The notes: generated by a model from the letters alone, not told the origin. DNA of 64,000 nucleotides from Lysobacter silvisoli (GCF_003382365.1 NZ_QTSU01000002.1:248001-312000); one strand, 5' to 3'; positions 11,421 through 20,736 are shown, counted from the stretch's first letter. A program made the numbers and translations.

Positions 11421-11468
11421 GCTCAAAACTCAGAGCCACATGACCGCGGCGCAGCCACGATGTGGAGA

Positions 11469-11508
11469 GCCCCCTTTAGTAAAGGGGGCGCCGCGAAGCG
11501 GCGGGGAT
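11469..11508. repeat. Diverged half copy of dispersed repeat family I
   Basis: GCCCCCTTTAGTAAAGGGGGC, followed by GGGGATTTGG, resembles the right half of the family I repeats found at 16708, 20982, 31366 and 63927. The short arms CCCCCTTTA/TAAAGGGGG form a hairpin. Confidence 0.5.
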
Positions 11509-11528
11509 TTGGAAAAAGAGGCCTGGGG

Positions 11529-11587
11529 CCCAAAGTTTGCTAAAGCAAACTTTGGGGCTTCTTTGATGCCCAAGGCATCAAAGAAGC
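11529..11587 (-). terminator. Two tandem perfect hairpins directly after RNase P RNA
   Basis: Immediately past the 3' end of rnpB are two perfect inverted repeats. One has 14-bp arms and a 3-base loop (11557-11570 / 11574-11587); the other has 12-bp arms and a 4-base loop (11529-11540 / 11545-11556). Only one base pair boundary separates them. They are placed to stop or process rnpB transcription, but there is no long T tract, so a role in 3' end formation is inferred. Confidence 0.5.
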
Positions 11588-11950
<363 letters not shown>

Positions 11951-12060
11951 GCACGCATTGTCGCATTGTTCCGTCGTGCGCGCGCCAACGGCGGTTCAGC
12001 AAACGCCGCCTGCGCCGCTGACCATTGGATCCACGCGGGCCCCGGCGTGCACCGGGCCGC

Positions 12061-12885
12061 CTATTCCCCGCCGTACAGCGCCTTGCGCGGCGCGCCGCTG
12101 AGTTCGGCTGCCAGCTTCGCCGCCTGCGAGGGCTTGAGGTAGTCGACCAACTTGGCGTACAGGCGCTTGCCCTCGGCGACCTGCGCATCGGCGTCGTCGC
12201 CGGCGCCTTGCACGATCACCACGAACTCGCCCTTGCGCTGGTTGGGGTCGGCGGCCACGCGTTCGCGCAACTGCGCCAACGGGCCGTCGAGCACGGTTTC
12301 GAACAGCTTGGTCAGCTCGCGCGCGATCGCCGCGGGGCGCTCGCCGCCGAAGGCCACGACTAGGTCGTCCAGGGTCTCTTCGATGCGGTGCGCGGATTCG
12401 TAGAACAGCAGGGTGCGCGGCTCGGCGACCAGCGCGCTCAGGCGGTCGCGGCGCGCGGCGGTCTTGGCCGGCAGGAAGCCTTCGAACGCGAACCGGTCCG
12501 AAGCCAGACCGGCCACGCTGAGCGCGGCGATCGCGGCGCAGGCGCCGGGCACCGGCGATACCCGGATGCCGGCCGCGCGCGCGGCGCGCACCAGGCGGTA
12601 ACCCGGGTCGCTGACCAGCGGCGTGCCGGCGTCGGAGACCAGGGCCAGCGACTCGCCGGCCTGCAGGCGCGCGACCAGTTGCGCGGCCTGCGCGTCCTCG
12701 TTGTGCTGGTGCAGGGCCAGCAGCGGCCGTTCCAGGCCGAAGTGCGACAGCAGTTGGCGGGTGTGGCGGGTGTCCTCGGCGCAGACCGCGTCGACCGTGC
12801 GCAGGGTCTCTAGCGCGCGTGCGGACAGGTCGCCGAGGTTGCCGATCGGGGTCGCGACCACGTGAAGGGTACCGGGGCTTTGCAT
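12061..12885 (-). CDS. rsmI: 16S rRNA (cytidine-1402-2'-O)-methyltransferase RsmI
   Basis: RsmI 2'-O-methylates C1402, the same nucleotide that RsmH, encoded nearby, methylates on N4. The 274-residue product shows the tetrapyrrole-methylase fold motifs LHVVATPIGNLGDLSARA, VCAEDTRHTRQLL and LVSDAGTPLVSDPG, plus FYESAHRIEETL. It is divergent from the lpoA-like gene, an arrangement common in gammaproteobacteria. Confidence 0.95.
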   Translation of the reverse strand: MQSPGTLHVVATPIGNLGDLSARALETLRTVDAVCAEDTRHTRQLLSHFGLERPLLALHQHNEDAQAAQLVARLQAGESLALVSDAGTPLVSDPGYRLVRAARAAGIRVSPVPGACAAIAALSVAGLASDRFAFEGFLPAKTAARRDRLSALVAEPRTLLFYESAHRIEETLDDLVVAFGGERPAAIARELTKLFETVLDGPLAQLRERVAADPNQRKGEFVVIVQGAGDDADAQVAEGKRLYAKLVDYLKPSQAAKLAAELSGAPRKALYGGE

Positions 12886-12961
12886 CGTGCTTCCGTGTCG
12901 GGGCCGGGTAGAATCCTAACCGGTCCCCCAAGGAACGCCGCGTAGCGGCGGATGCAGCCCG

Positions 12962-14377
12962 ATGCGCCAGCACCAGATCGCCACCGCCCGCCCCTCCCGC
13001 GCCCGACTGGCCCGCACCGCGCTGAGCGCGCTCGCGCTGGCCGCGGCCCTGGCCGGTTGCGGCACGGTGACCACGCAGGGCAGCAAGCCGGTGGCCGCGC
13101 GCACCGTCAGCCATCCGCTGTTCGTGCAGGCCGGCGAGCTGGCGCGCAACGGCGCGGCCCTCAGCGGCGCCGCGCGCAGCGAGAACGACAGCCAGATCGA
13201 GCGCCTGCTGGCGCAGCTGGACAACGACAGCCTGGCGCGCGAAACCGCCGCCCTGCCCGCCGGCGACCCGCTCTACAACTACGCCGGCCGCGCGCTGCTG
13301 CGCCGCGGCCTGGCCTTGCCGCGTCCGTTCGACCGCGGCGAAGGCTGGCGCTTCGATCCCAAGCGTCCGCCGGCCGACCACGACGGCTACCGCCCGCCGA
13401 GCAAGATCGCGGTGCTGCTGCCGCTGTCGGGCAGCCTGGCCACCGCCGCCTCGCCGGTGCGCGACGGCTTCCTGGCCGGCTACTACGCCGAAAACCGCCG
13501 CCGTCCCGAGGTCGTGTTCTACGACACCCAGGGCACCGCCGGCGGCACCCTGGCCGCGTACGACAAGGCCGCCGCCGAAGGCAACGATTTCGTGGTCGGC
13601 CCGCTGGGCCGCGACGAGGTCAGCGCGCTGTTCGGCAAGGGCGCGCTGCCGGTGTCGGTGCTGGCGCTGAACCGCGGCACGGTCGCGCCGCCCTCGGGCA
13701 CCGCCAGCTTCTCGCTGTCGCCGGAAGACGAAGGCCTGGCCGCGGCCGACTACCTGCTCGGCCGCGGCGCGCGCCGGGTGCTGGTGGTGGGCGGCGGCGA
13801 CGACGGCCAGAACCGCGCGGTGGCGTCGCTGCGCGCGCGCTTGAACGAGCGCGGCGCCACGGTCACCGACGTGGTCGGCGAAGGCACCGCCGATTTCGCC
13901 CCGTTCGCGAACAAGGACGGCGGCGTGGACGCGCTGTTCCTGGCGGTCAAGGGCGCCTCGGCGCGCACGCTGATGCCCAAGCTGGCCCTGGCCGGCCTGG
14001 GCGGCAAGCCGCGCGTGGCGACCTCGTACGTGTTGTCGGGCACCGGCAAGCCGGAGCAGGACCGCGTGCTGGACGGCATCGTGTTCCCGTCCGAAACCTG
14101 GACCACGCGCGGCGTGCGCGGCCTGCCCGCGGCCTCGTCGGCCGGCCAGACCCTGCCCACCGCGCGCGGCCCGGCCGCGCGCCTGTTCGCCTTCGGCTAC
14201 GACGCTTGGCTGCTGTCGGCCTACCTGGAACGCCTGGCCACCTCCACCGACGGCGAGGTCGACGGCGCCACCGGCACCCTGCGCGTGGACGGCTTCGGCA
14301 ACGTGCTGCGCACGCCCTCGTGGTCGGTGTTCAGCAGCGGCGTCGCGGTTTCGCTGAGCGACGCGGCCCGGCAGTAA
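12962..14377 (+). CDS. LpoA-like penicillin-binding protein activator (LppC family lipoprotein)
   Basis: LpoA-type outer-membrane lipoproteins activate PBP1A from the periplasmic side. The 471-residue product has a signal peptide ending in the lipobox LAGC (Cys33). A short helical N-terminal region follows (E. coli LpoA has a larger TPR domain). From about residue 148 there is a periplasmic-binding-protein-like domain starting KIAVLLPLSGSLA and including FVVGPLGRDEV and FAFGYDAWLL. The position between rsmI and yraN is the conserved one. It is shorter than E. coli LpoA because of the reduced N-terminal half. Confidence 0.85.
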   Translation: MRQHQIATARPSRARLARTALSALALAAALAGCGTVTTQGSKPVAARTVSHPLFVQAGELARNGAALSGAARSENDSQIERLLAQLDNDSLARETAALPAGDPLYNYAGRALLRRGLALPRPFDRGEGWRFDPKRPPADHDGYRPPSKIAVLLPLSGSLATAASPVRDGFLAGYYAENRRRPEVVFYDTQGTAGGTLAAYDKAAAEGNDFVVGPLGRDEVSALFGKGALPVSVLALNRGTVAPPSGTASFSLSPEDEGLAAADYLLGRGARRVLVVGGGDDGQNRAVASLRARLNERGATVTDVVGEGTADFAPFANKDGGVDALFLAVKGASARTLMPKLALAGLGGKPRVATSYVLSGTGKPEQDRVLDGIVFPSETWTTRGVRGLPAASSAGQTLPTARGPAARLFAFGYDAWLLSAYLERLATSTDGEVDGATGTLRVDGFGNVLRTPSWSVFSSGVAVSLSDAARQ

Positions 14378-14383
14378 GCGGCC

Positions 14384-14776
14384 ATGGCCGCGCCCACCGA
14401 CCGGCGCAGCCGCGGCGCGATGGTGGAAGCGGCGGCGCGCGCCTACTTGCTGGCGCAAGGCCTGCGCGACATCGCCGCCAACGCGCTGTTCCGCTACGGC
14501 GAACTCGACCTGGTGATGCTGGACCCGGGCGGGCGCGAGGCCTGCGTGGTGTTCGTGGAAGTGCGCTACCGCCGCAGCCACGCCTACGGCGGCGGGGCGG
14601 CCTCGGTCGATGCCGGCAAGCGGCGCAAGCTGGTGCGCGCCGCGCAAGGTTTCCTCGCCACGCACCGCGCCTATGCCGACGCGCCCTGCCGTTTCGACGT
14701 GATCGAAGCCGACGGCGATCCCGAGTCGCCGCAGCTGCATTGGCTGCGCGACGCCTTTCGCGCCGACGAGGTCTGA
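14384..14776 (+). CDS. yraN: YraN family protein (UPF0102, endonuclease-like fold)
   Basis: The 130-residue product matches the UPF0102 family by length and by the pattern [36 protein letters not shown] and [18 protein letters not shown]. The E-D-(V/E)-K-like arrangement resembles restriction-endonuclease-like nucleases, but the biochemical role is not established. It follows the lpoA-like gene by six bases and is probably in the same operon. Confidence 0.9.
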   Translation: MAAPTDRRSRGAMVEAAARAYLLAQGLRDIAANALFRYGELDLVMLDPGGREACVVFVEVRYRRSHAYGGGAASVDAGKRRKLVRAAQGFLATHRAYADAPCRFDVIEADGDPESPQLHWLRDAFRADEV

Positions 14777-14783
14777 GCCACGC

Positions 14784-15323
14784 ATGCCCACCGTGATCGC
14801 CCACGCCGCCGTACCGCTGGCCCTGGGTTGGGCCCTGGGACCGCGCAAAGTGAGCGGCCGCCTGCTCGCCGCCGGCGTGCTCGCGGCCATGCTGCCCGAC
14901 GCTGACGTGGTCGCGTTCAAGCTGGGCATCGCCTACGCCGACGCGTTCGGCCACCGCGGCACCAGTCATTCCATCGTGTTCGCGCTGGCGGTAGGCGCCT
15001 TGGGCGCGCTCGCCAGCCATTGGTTGCGCGCGCCGCCGTTGTGGGCGGCGTTATGGCTGGCCTTGTGCACGCTCTCGCATCCCCTGCTCGATGCCTGCAC
15101 CAACGGCGGTCTGGGCGTGGCCCTGCTGTGGCCGTGGTCGGACGCGCGCTGGTTCGCGCCGTGGCGGCCGATCGCGGTGTCGCCGATCGGCGCCGGTTTC
15201 TTCAGCCTGCGCGGCCTGCGCGTGCTGTGGTCGGAAGCGCTGTGGGTGTGGCTGCCGCTGCTGGCGCTGGCCGCGCCCTGGGCGCTGCTGCGCGCGCGGC
15301 GCACGCCTGAGCCGGCGCGATGA
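14784..15323 (+). CDS. Membrane-bound metal-dependent hydrolase (YdjM/DUF457 family)
   Basis: The 179-residue product begins MPTVIAHAAVPLALGW and contains MLPDADVVAF, HRGTSHSIVFAL and LSHPLLDACTNGG, the histidine/aspartate motifs of the YdjM family. It has about four hydrophobic segments. These proteins are predicted inner-membrane hydrolases of unknown substrate; the B. subtilis LexA-induced YfhO-type relatives are only distantly comparable. Its stop overlaps the start of the next gene (ATGA). Confidence 0.8.
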   Translation: MPTVIAHAAVPLALGWALGPRKVSGRLLAAGVLAAMLPDADVVAFKLGIAYADAFGHRGTSHSIVFALAVGALGALASHWLRAPPLWAALWLALCTLSHPLLDACTNGGLGVALLWPWSDARWFAPWRPIAVSPIGAGFFSLRGLRVLWSEALWVWLPLLALAAPWALLRARRTPEPAR

Positions 15324-16702
15324 GCGCGCTGCCGCCGGGCCTGGCGCAGGAGCTGGCCGCGCTGCTGGGCGAGGGCTGGCGCACCGATCCCGGCGAGCGC
15401 CTGGCCTATGCCTACGACAACTCGCGCCGCGAGGCCCTGCCCGACGCGGTGGCGCTACCAAGCACGCGCGAGCAGGCGCAGGCGCTGGTGCGCGCCTGCC
15501 GCGCGCATCGGGTGCCGGTGGTCGCGCGCGGGCGCGGCACCAACACCACCGGCGCCTCGGTACCGGTGGCCGCGGGCGTGGTGGTCTCGTTCGAACGCAT
15601 GAACCGCATCCTCGATATCCGCTCAGGCGACCGCTGCGCTGTCGTCGAACCCGGCGTGCTCAACGGCGAACTGCAAACCGCGCTGGCGCCACACGGCCTG
15701 TTCTGGCCGCCCGATCCCACCAGCGCAGCCTTCAGCACCGTGGGCGGCAACCTGGCCTGCAACGCCGGCGGCCCGCGCGCGGTGAAGTACGGCGCCAGCC
15801 GCGACAACGTGCTGGCGCTGACCGCGGTGACCGGCGCAGGCGAGCTCATCGTCTGCGGCACCGCCACCACCAAGGGCTCCACCGGCTACGACCTGCACCG
15901 CCTGCTGGTGGGCAGCGAGGGCACGCTGGCCCTGATCGTCGAAGCCAGCCTGCGCCTGACGCCGGCGCCGCAGCAGCGCCGCGCGTTGCGCGCGGTCTAC
16001 CGCGACGTGTCGGCGGCGGCGCGCGCGGTGGCGCGGCTGATGGCGCAGCCGGTGACGCCGTCGATGCTGGAATTCATGGACGCCCCATGCGTGCGCCTGG
16101 CGCGCGAGGTGGGCGGTGCCGACCTGCCCGCCGATGCCGGCGCGCTGTTGATGATCGAAGCCGACGGCGATGCCGCGACCTTGCCTTACGCGGTCGAAGC
16201 ATTGGCGCGCGCGGCCACCGGCGACGGTCTATTGGCGCTGGACGAGGCGGCCGACGAGGCCGCGCGCGAGCGCCTGTGGGCCGCGCGCAAGGCGCTGTCG
16301 CCGGCCTTGCGCACGCTGGCGCCGGGCAAGATCAACGAAGACGTGGTGGTGCCGGTGTCGCGCATCCCGCCACTGGTCGACGGCGTGCAGGCGCTGGCGC
16401 AGGAGTTCGCCCTGCCCATCGTCTGCTTCGGCCATGCCGGCAACGGCAACCTGCACGTGAACCTGCTCTACGACCCCGCCGACGCGGCGCAGAGCGAACG
16501 CGCGCAGGCGGCGATGGCGCGGGTGTTCGCGCTGGCGCTGGACTTGGGCGGCACGCTGTCGGGCGAGCATGGGATCGGCCTGGCCAAGCGCGATTTCATG
16601 CCGCAGGCGGTGAGCGCGCCTACGCTGAGCCTGATGCGACAGCTGAAGGCGGTGTTCGATCCGGAGGGGATATTGAATCCGGGGAAGTTGTTGCCGGATT
16701 GA
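15320..16702 (+). CDS. FAD-linked oxidase (glycolate / D-lactate / D-2-hydroxyglutarate dehydrogenase type)
   Basis: The 460-residue flavoprotein has an N-terminal FAD_binding_4 domain: VVARGRGTNTTGASV, VVEPGVLNGEL, STVGGNLACNAGGPRA and YGASRDNVLAL. The C-terminal FAD-oxidase domain has the metal-ligand motifs GHAGNGNLHVN and SGEHGIGLAKRDFM. This places it in the GlcD/D2HGDH group, which oxidises D-2-hydroxyacids; the exact substrate cannot be assigned. The last gene of a four-gene plus-strand run, it is convergent with thiL. Confidence 0.88.
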   Translation: MSALPPGLAQELAALLGEGWRTDPGERLAYAYDNSRREALPDAVALPSTREQAQALVRACRAHRVPVVARGRGTNTTGASVPVAAGVVVSFERMNRILDIRSGDRCAVVEPGVLNGELQTALAPHGLFWPPDPTSAAFSTVGGNLACNAGGPRAVKYGASRDNVLALTAVTGAGELIVCGTATTKGSTGYDLHRLLVGSEGTLALIVEASLRLTPAPQQRRALRAVYRDVSAAARAVARLMAQPVTPSMLEFMDAPCVRLAREVGGADLPADAGALLMIEADGDAATLPYAVEALARAATGDGLLALDEAADEAARERLWAARKALSPALRTLAPGKINEDVVVPVSRIPPLVDGVQALAQEFALPIVCFGHAGNGNLHVNLLYDPADAAQSERAQAAMARVFALALDLGGTLSGEHGIGLAKRDFMPQAVSAPTLSLMRQLKAVFDPEGILNPGKLLPD

Positions 16703-16707
16703 GGCCA

Positions 16708-16832
16708 AGAGCAAATCCCCCCTTCCCCTTCTTCAAAGGGGGGGAACTACACGAAGGTGGAACGGTACGAGCATCAGCGCCCTGCTTGTCTTCCCCCTTT
16801 GGAAAAGGGAGATTGAGGGGGATTTGCTTTTC
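16708..16832. repeat. Dispersed palindromic repeat, family I, copy 1
   Basis: This is a long imperfect inverted repeat with outer arms AGAGCAAATCCCCC and GGGGGATTTGCTTTT and inner hairpins CCCCTTCTTCAAAGGGG and CCCCCTTTGGAAAAGGG. It fills the space between the stop codons of the FAD oxidase and thiL, which are convergent, and may act as a bidirectional terminator. Confidence 0.85.
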
Positions 16833-16834
16833 GC

Positions 16835-17788
16835 CTAGCCGCGAAAATGATCGTAGCCGCCTTGCGCAGCTACCCACTCACGCCCGTCGTCGTGCAGCGC
16901 ACGCACTCCCTCGCCCGCGATCACTCGGCCGATTTCGCTGATGGCCACGCCTGCCTCGGCAGCGGCCTGCCGCAACGCATCGCGCGCCTCAGGCGGCGCG
17001 GTGAAACACAGTTCGTAGTCATCGCCCCCGCTGGCCTGCAGCGCATGCTGCGCATCCGGCGCGAACGCGGCCGCCAGCGCCGCCGAGGTCGGCAACGCGG
17101 ACAGCATCACTTCGGCGCCCACGCCGCTGGCGGCGCAGACATGGCCCAGATCGGCCAGCAAACCGTCCGACACATCGATGCCCGCATGCGCATGGCGCAA
17201 CGCCGCGCGCAGCGCCAGCCGCGGCGTCGGCCGATCCAGACGCGCGCGCAGCGCGGCATCGATCGCCCCGCCCGCGCGCCACTGCGCCAACGCACCGGCG
17301 GCATCGCCCAACGTGCCGCTGACCCAGACCGTATCGCCTTCGCGTGCGCGGTCGCGGCGCAGCGCGCGGCCGGGTTCGACCATGCCGTGCGCGGTCACGC
17401 ATATCGACAAGGGGCCACGCGTGGTGTCGCCGCCGACCAGGGCCACGCCGTGCTGCGCGGCCAGAGCCAAGTAGCCGTCGAGGAATGCGTCCAGCCAGGC
17501 CGGATCGGCCTGCGGCAACGACAGGGACAAGGTGCACCAGGCCGGCTCGGCGGCCATCGCCGCCAGGTCCGACAGGTTCACCGCCAGCGCCTTCCAGCCG
17601 ATGTCGGCCGGCGCGGTTCCGTCGGGGAAATGCACGCCCGCGTTGAGCGTGTCCATCGCCACCACCAGCTCGCGGCCGGCCGGCACGCGCAGCAGGGCGG
17701 CGTCGTCGCCGATGCCCAGCACCACGTCGGCGCGCGCGGGCACGCGCCGGCGGATGCGCTCGATCAGGTCGAACTCGGCGGCCGCCAT
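16835..17788 (-). CDS. thiL: Thiamine-monophosphate kinase (ThiL)
   Basis: ThiL phosphorylates thiamine monophosphate to the active cofactor thiamine diphosphate. The 317-residue product shows GIGDDAAL (25-32), the Asp-rich segment AMDTLNAGVHF, VNLSDLAAMAAEP and GGDTTRG, all typical of the PurM-like fold. It lies 18 bases after nusB at the end of the riboflavin operon, the common rib-nusB-thiL arrangement. Confidence 0.95.
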   Translation of the reverse strand: MAAAEFDLIERIRRRVPARADVVLGIGDDAALLRVPAGRELVVAMDTLNAGVHFPDGTAPADIGWKALAVNLSDLAAMAAEPAWCTLSLSLPQADPAWLDAFLDGYLALAAQHGVALVGGDTTRGPLSICVTAHGMVEPGRALRRDRAREGDTVWVSGTLGDAAGALAQWRAGGAIDAALRARLDRPTPRLALRAALRHAHAGIDVSDGLLADLGHVCAASGVGAEVMLSALPTSAALAAAFAPDAQHALQASGGDDYELCFTAPPEARDALRQAAAEAGVAISEIGRVIAGEGVRALHDDGREWVAAQGGYDHFRG

Positions 17789-17806
17789 GGCAGCTGCTGC
17801 CGCGCG

Positions 17807-18268
17807 CTACTTGGCGCGCGGCGCCTGCACTTCCACCGGGCGCCAGGCCGCGGCGGCGTGGTCCAGCACGCCGTTGACGTAGGTGTGGCCGTGCTCGGCG
17901 CCGAAGCGCTTGACCGTTTCGATGGCCTCGTTGAGCACCACGCGGTAAGGCACGTCGGGGCGGCGGCGCAGCTCGTAGGCGGCGATGCGCAGCACCGCGC
18001 GCTCGATCGGGTCGACCTGGTCGATGTCGCGATCCAGGAACGGCGCCAGCGCCGCGTCGAGTTCGTCGCAGTGCTTGTCGACGCCGCGCACCAGGTCTTC
18101 GAAATAGACCAGGTCGGCCACTTCATGCGCCTGTTCGTGGGCGAACTGGGCGATCACCTCGTCCACGCGCGTGCCCGACAGCTGCCAGGCGTAGACCGCC
18201 TGCAGCGCGCGGCGGCGGGCGCGCGAACGCGCGACCGGGTCTATGCCATCGTGACGGCGGCGGTTCAT
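17807..18268 (-). CDS. nusB: Transcription antitermination factor NusB
   Basis: NusB binds NusE (S10) and boxA RNA in rRNA antitermination complexes. The 153-residue product contains [16 protein letters not shown], the conserved [14 protein letters not shown] and [13 protein letters not shown]. The start at 18268 (MNRRRHDG) overlaps the ribH stop as ATGA. The position between ribH and thiL is conserved in proteobacteria. Confidence 0.95.
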   Translation of the reverse strand: MNRRRHDGIDPVARSRARRRALQAVYAWQLSGTRVDEVIAQFAHEQAHEVADLVYFEDLVRGVDKHCDELDAALAPFLDRDIDQVDPIERAVLRIAAYELRRRPDVPYRVVLNEAIETVKRFGAEHGHTYVNGVLDHAAAAWRPVEVQAPRAK

Positions 18269-18753
18269 CGGGACTCCTTGGTTGCGAACGGCGCCTGCGC
18301 CAGCAGGTGGGCCATTTCCAGCGCCGCCAATGCGGCTTCCTCGCCCTTGTTGCCGTGGCTGCCGCCGGCGCGGGCCTCGGCGTCCTCGTGGCGTTCCACC
18401 GCGAGCACACCGTTGGCGACCGGCAGGCCGTAGTCCAGGGCCACGCGCATCAGGCCGTCGGCGCAATCGTCGGCGACCTGCTCGTAGTGGCGGGTGTCGC
18501 CGCGCACCACGCAGCCCAGCGCCACCACCGCGGCGTGCGCGCCGGAGGCGGCCAGGCGCGCGGCGACCACGGGCAGTTCCCAGGCACCGGGCACGCGGAC
18601 CACGTCGATCGCGTCCTCGGCCACGCCGTGCTCGGCGAAGGTGCGGCGCGCGCCGGCCACCAGCGTATCGGTGATACGCGGGTTCCAGCGGCTGGCGATG
18701 ATCGCGTAACGCGCGCCGGCGGGGCTGCGCAGGTCGCCTTCGTAGTGGGACAT
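18265..18753 (-). CDS. ribH: 6,7-dimethyl-8-ribityllumazine synthase (RibH)
   Basis: RibH condenses the pyrimidinedione intermediate with 3,4-dihydroxy-2-butanone 4-phosphate, the penultimate step of riboflavin synthesis. The 162-residue product from MSHYEGDL has [40 protein letters not shown] (with the catalytic His) and [14 protein letters not shown]. The open frame extends upstream to 18828, but the internal ATG at 18753 gives the standard length. Confidence 0.96.
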   Translation of the reverse strand: MSHYEGDLRSPAGARYAIIASRWNPRITDTLVAGARRTFAEHGVAEDAIDVVRVPGAWELPVVAARLAASGAHAAVVALGCVVRGDTRHYEQVADDCADGLMRVALDYGLPVANGVLAVERHEDAEARAGGSHGNKGEEAALAALEMAHLLAQAPFATKESR

Positions 18754-18821
18754 GGGGCGGTCTTCGGAAAGGGCGGGCAGTTTAACCCGCTTGGGTGGGA
18801 GGCCGGGTTGCGGGCGGGCGG

Positions 18822-18872
18822 CCCTCACCCCAACCCCTCTCCCGCACAGCGGGAGAGGGGCTCAAAAGCAAA
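18822..18872. repeat. Dispersed palindromic repeat, family II, copy 2
   Basis: CCCTCACCCCAACCCC is followed by CTCTCCCGC, ACA, GCGGGAGAGGGGC and TCAAAAGCAAAG. It matches the copy at 11371 except for a few bases. It lies between ribBA and ribH inside the operon, so a readthrough or attenuation role is possible. Confidence 0.75.
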
Positions 18873-18876
18873 GCGG

Positions 18877-20007
18877 TCAGTGGCGCGGTTCCACGTACTC
18901 CACCACTTCCAGGCCGAAGCCGGCCAGGCCGATCTGCCGGCGCGGGGTGCCCAGTACGCGCAGCTTGCCCAGGCCCAGATCGGCCAGTATCTGGCCGCCG
19001 GCGCCGTTGCGGCGCCATTCGGCCAGGGCGTGGCCGCGGCTGGGGGCCGGCGCGGCCGCCGGCTCCTCGTGCGCGCCCGCGCGCTCGCGCACGCGCGCCA
19101 GCAGGGCCTCGGCGTCGGGGGCGTCGCCGCCCAGCAGCACCAGCGCGCCGCGCTCCTCGCGCGCGATCGCGGCCAGCACGTCGCCCACCGCCGGGCCGAA
19201 GTCCGGGCGGCGCCAGCGCAGCACGTCGGCCAGCGGGTTGGGCATGTGCACGCGCACCAGGGTCGGCGTGTCGCGCTCGGGCCGGCCGCGCAACAGGGCG
19301 AAATGCAAGGCGTGGCTGAGCCGGTCGCGGTAGCTGATCAGGCGGAACGGGCCGTACTCGGTGTCGATCTCGCGCTCGTCCACGCGCTCGACCGTGTGCT
19401 CGGTGGCCAGGCGGTAGCGGATCAGGTCTTCGATCGAACCGATCTTGAGCCCGTGCTCGGCGGCGAAGGCTTCCAGCTGCGGGCGCCGCGCCATGCTGCC
19501 GTCGGGGTTGAGAATCTCCACCAGCACGCCGGCCGGTTCCAGGCCCGCGAGCAGGGCCAGGTCGCTGGCCGCCTCGGTGTGGCCGGCGCGGTTGAGCACG
19601 CCGCCGGGCTGCGACATCAGCGGGAAGATGTGGCCAGGCTGCGACAGATCGGCGGGCTTGGCGTCCGGCCGCACCGCGGTGCGCACGGTGTGGGCGCGGT
19701 CGTAGGCGGAAATGCCGGTGGTCACGCCCTCGGCGGCTTCGATGCTGACGGTGAAGTTGGTGTGGTGCTGCGAAGTGTTGTCGCGCACCATCGGGCCCAG
19801 GCCCAGCTGCAGGCAGCGCTCGCGCATCAGCGACAGGCAGACCAGTCCGCGCGCGTGGGTGACCATGAAGTTGATGTCGCTGGGCCGCACCAGTTCGGCG
19901 GCCATGATCAGATCGCCTTCGTTCTCGCGGTCCTCGTCGTCGACGATGACCACCATGCGGCCGGCGCGGATTTCCTCGAGCAGTTCGGGAATGCTGGCGA
20001 AACTCAT
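18877..20007 (-). CDS. ribB: 3,4-dihydroxy-2-butanone-4-phosphate synthase with degenerate GTP cyclohydrolase II domain (RibBX type)
   Basis: Residues 1 to about 200 form a complete RibB domain, which converts ribulose 5-phosphate to dihydroxybutanone phosphate: VIVDDEDRENEGDLIMAAE, THARGLVCLSL, HHTNFTVSIEA and PGHIFPL. The remaining 175 residues have the outline of GTP cyclohydrolase II (FRLISYRDRLSHALHFALL), but the place where RibA enzymes have the zinc-binding cysteines holds VRVHMPNPLADVLRW, with no cysteine at all. The second half should therefore be inactive as a cyclohydrolase. This matches the RibBX variant known in proteobacteria, which implies a separate ribA elsewhere. The start at 20007 overlaps ribE. 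Confidence 0.92.
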   Translation of the reverse strand: MSFASIPELLEEIRAGRMVVIVDDEDRENEGDLIMAAELVRPSDINFMVTHARGLVCLSLMRERCLQLGLGPMVRDNTSQHHTNFTVSIEAAEGVTTGISAYDRAHTVRTAVRPDAKPADLSQPGHIFPLMSQPGGVLNRAGHTEAASDLALLAGLEPAGVLVEILNPDGSMARRPQLEAFAAEHGLKIGSIEDLIRYRLATEHTVERVDEREIDTEYGPFRLISYRDRLSHALHFALLRGRPERDTPTLVRVHMPNPLADVLRWRRPDFGPAVGDVLAAIAREERGALVLLGGDAPDAEALLARVRERAGAHEEPAAAPAPSRGHALAEWRRNGAGGQILADLGLGKLRVLGTPRRQIGLAGFGLEVVEYVEPRH

Positions 20008-20609
20008 GCCTGCGCCTCCCGTGCGCCGAGCAGGCGTTCGACGTAGCGCGCCACCAGGTCGATCTCCAGATTCACCGCATCGCCCACCGCGGTGGCGGCG
20101 AAGGCGGTGTGGGCGACGGTGTGCGGGATCAGCGCGACCTCGAAGCCTTCGTGGTCGGCCTCGTTCACGGTCAGGCTGACGCCGTCGACGCAGATCGAGC
20201 CCTTCTTGGCGATGTAGCGCAGCAGCGGCGCCGGCGCGCGGAAGCGCCAGCGCTGCGCGCGCGCGTCCTCGTGCACCGACAACACCTGACCCACGCCGTC
20301 GACGTGGCCGCTGACCAGATGGCCGCCCAAACGGTCGCTGGGGCGCATGGCGCGCTCCAGGTTCAGCACCGCGCCCTCGCGCAGGCCGCCCAGGGTGGTC
20401 AGGGACAGGGTTTCGGTGGACGCGTCGGCCTCGAACCAGTCCTGCCCAAAGGCGATGACGGTCAGGCACACGCCGTTGACGGCGATGCTCTCGCCCAGGC
20501 GCGGCGCGACGAAATCCAGGCTGCCGGTGGTCACGCGCAAACGCACGTCTCCGCCCAGGGCCTGGCGGCCGGCGAGCGCGCCGACGCCTTCGATGATGCC
20601 GGTGAACAT
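20004..20609 (-). CDS. ribE: Riboflavin synthase alpha subunit (RibE)
   Basis: This enzyme dismutates two lumazine molecules to riboflavin. The 201-residue product from MFTGIIEGVG has the tandem lumazine-binding repeats: AVNGVCLTV and GGHLVSGHVDGVG in the first, and SICVDGVSLTV and PHTVAHTAF in the second. It is the first gene after the FMN riboswitch, which ends 128 bases upstream. The open frame continues upstream but the MFTGIIEG start is characteristic. Confidence 0.96.
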   Translation of the reverse strand: MFTGIIEGVGALAGRQALGGDVRLRVTTGSLDFVAPRLGESIAVNGVCLTVIAFGQDWFEADASTETLSLTTLGGLREGAVLNLERAMRPSDRLGGHLVSGHVDGVGQVLSVHEDARAQRWRFRAPAPLLRYIAKKGSICVDGVSLTVNEADHEGFEVALIPHTVAHTAFAATAVGDAVNLEIDLVARYVERLLGAREAQA

Positions 20610-20736
20610 CAGCGCATCCCCCGCGGGGTGCGCGCGTGCTGAAGCTTGGACATGGAACGTTTCCCGCATGATGGTGAGCGAAAAACGCCGCAAGGCAACG
20701 GAGCGAACGCGCGGCGCAAGGCGCCACGCGCAAGCC

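Noticed and set aside
10710-11426. Minus-strand reading frame opposite the VOC gene
   Set aside because: The plus-strand translation matches the VOC fold, and the opposite frame is a compositional shadow that crosses a repeat.
12061-14776. rsmI / lpoA / yraN arrangement as something unusual
   Set aside because: It is the common gammaproteobacterial order; only the shortened N-terminal region of the LpoA-like protein differs.
18877-20007. Frameshift or sequencing error explaining the missing GCHII cysteines
   Set aside because: The frame stays open with GCHII-like sequence on both sides of the gap, and the same layout is known as RibBX.
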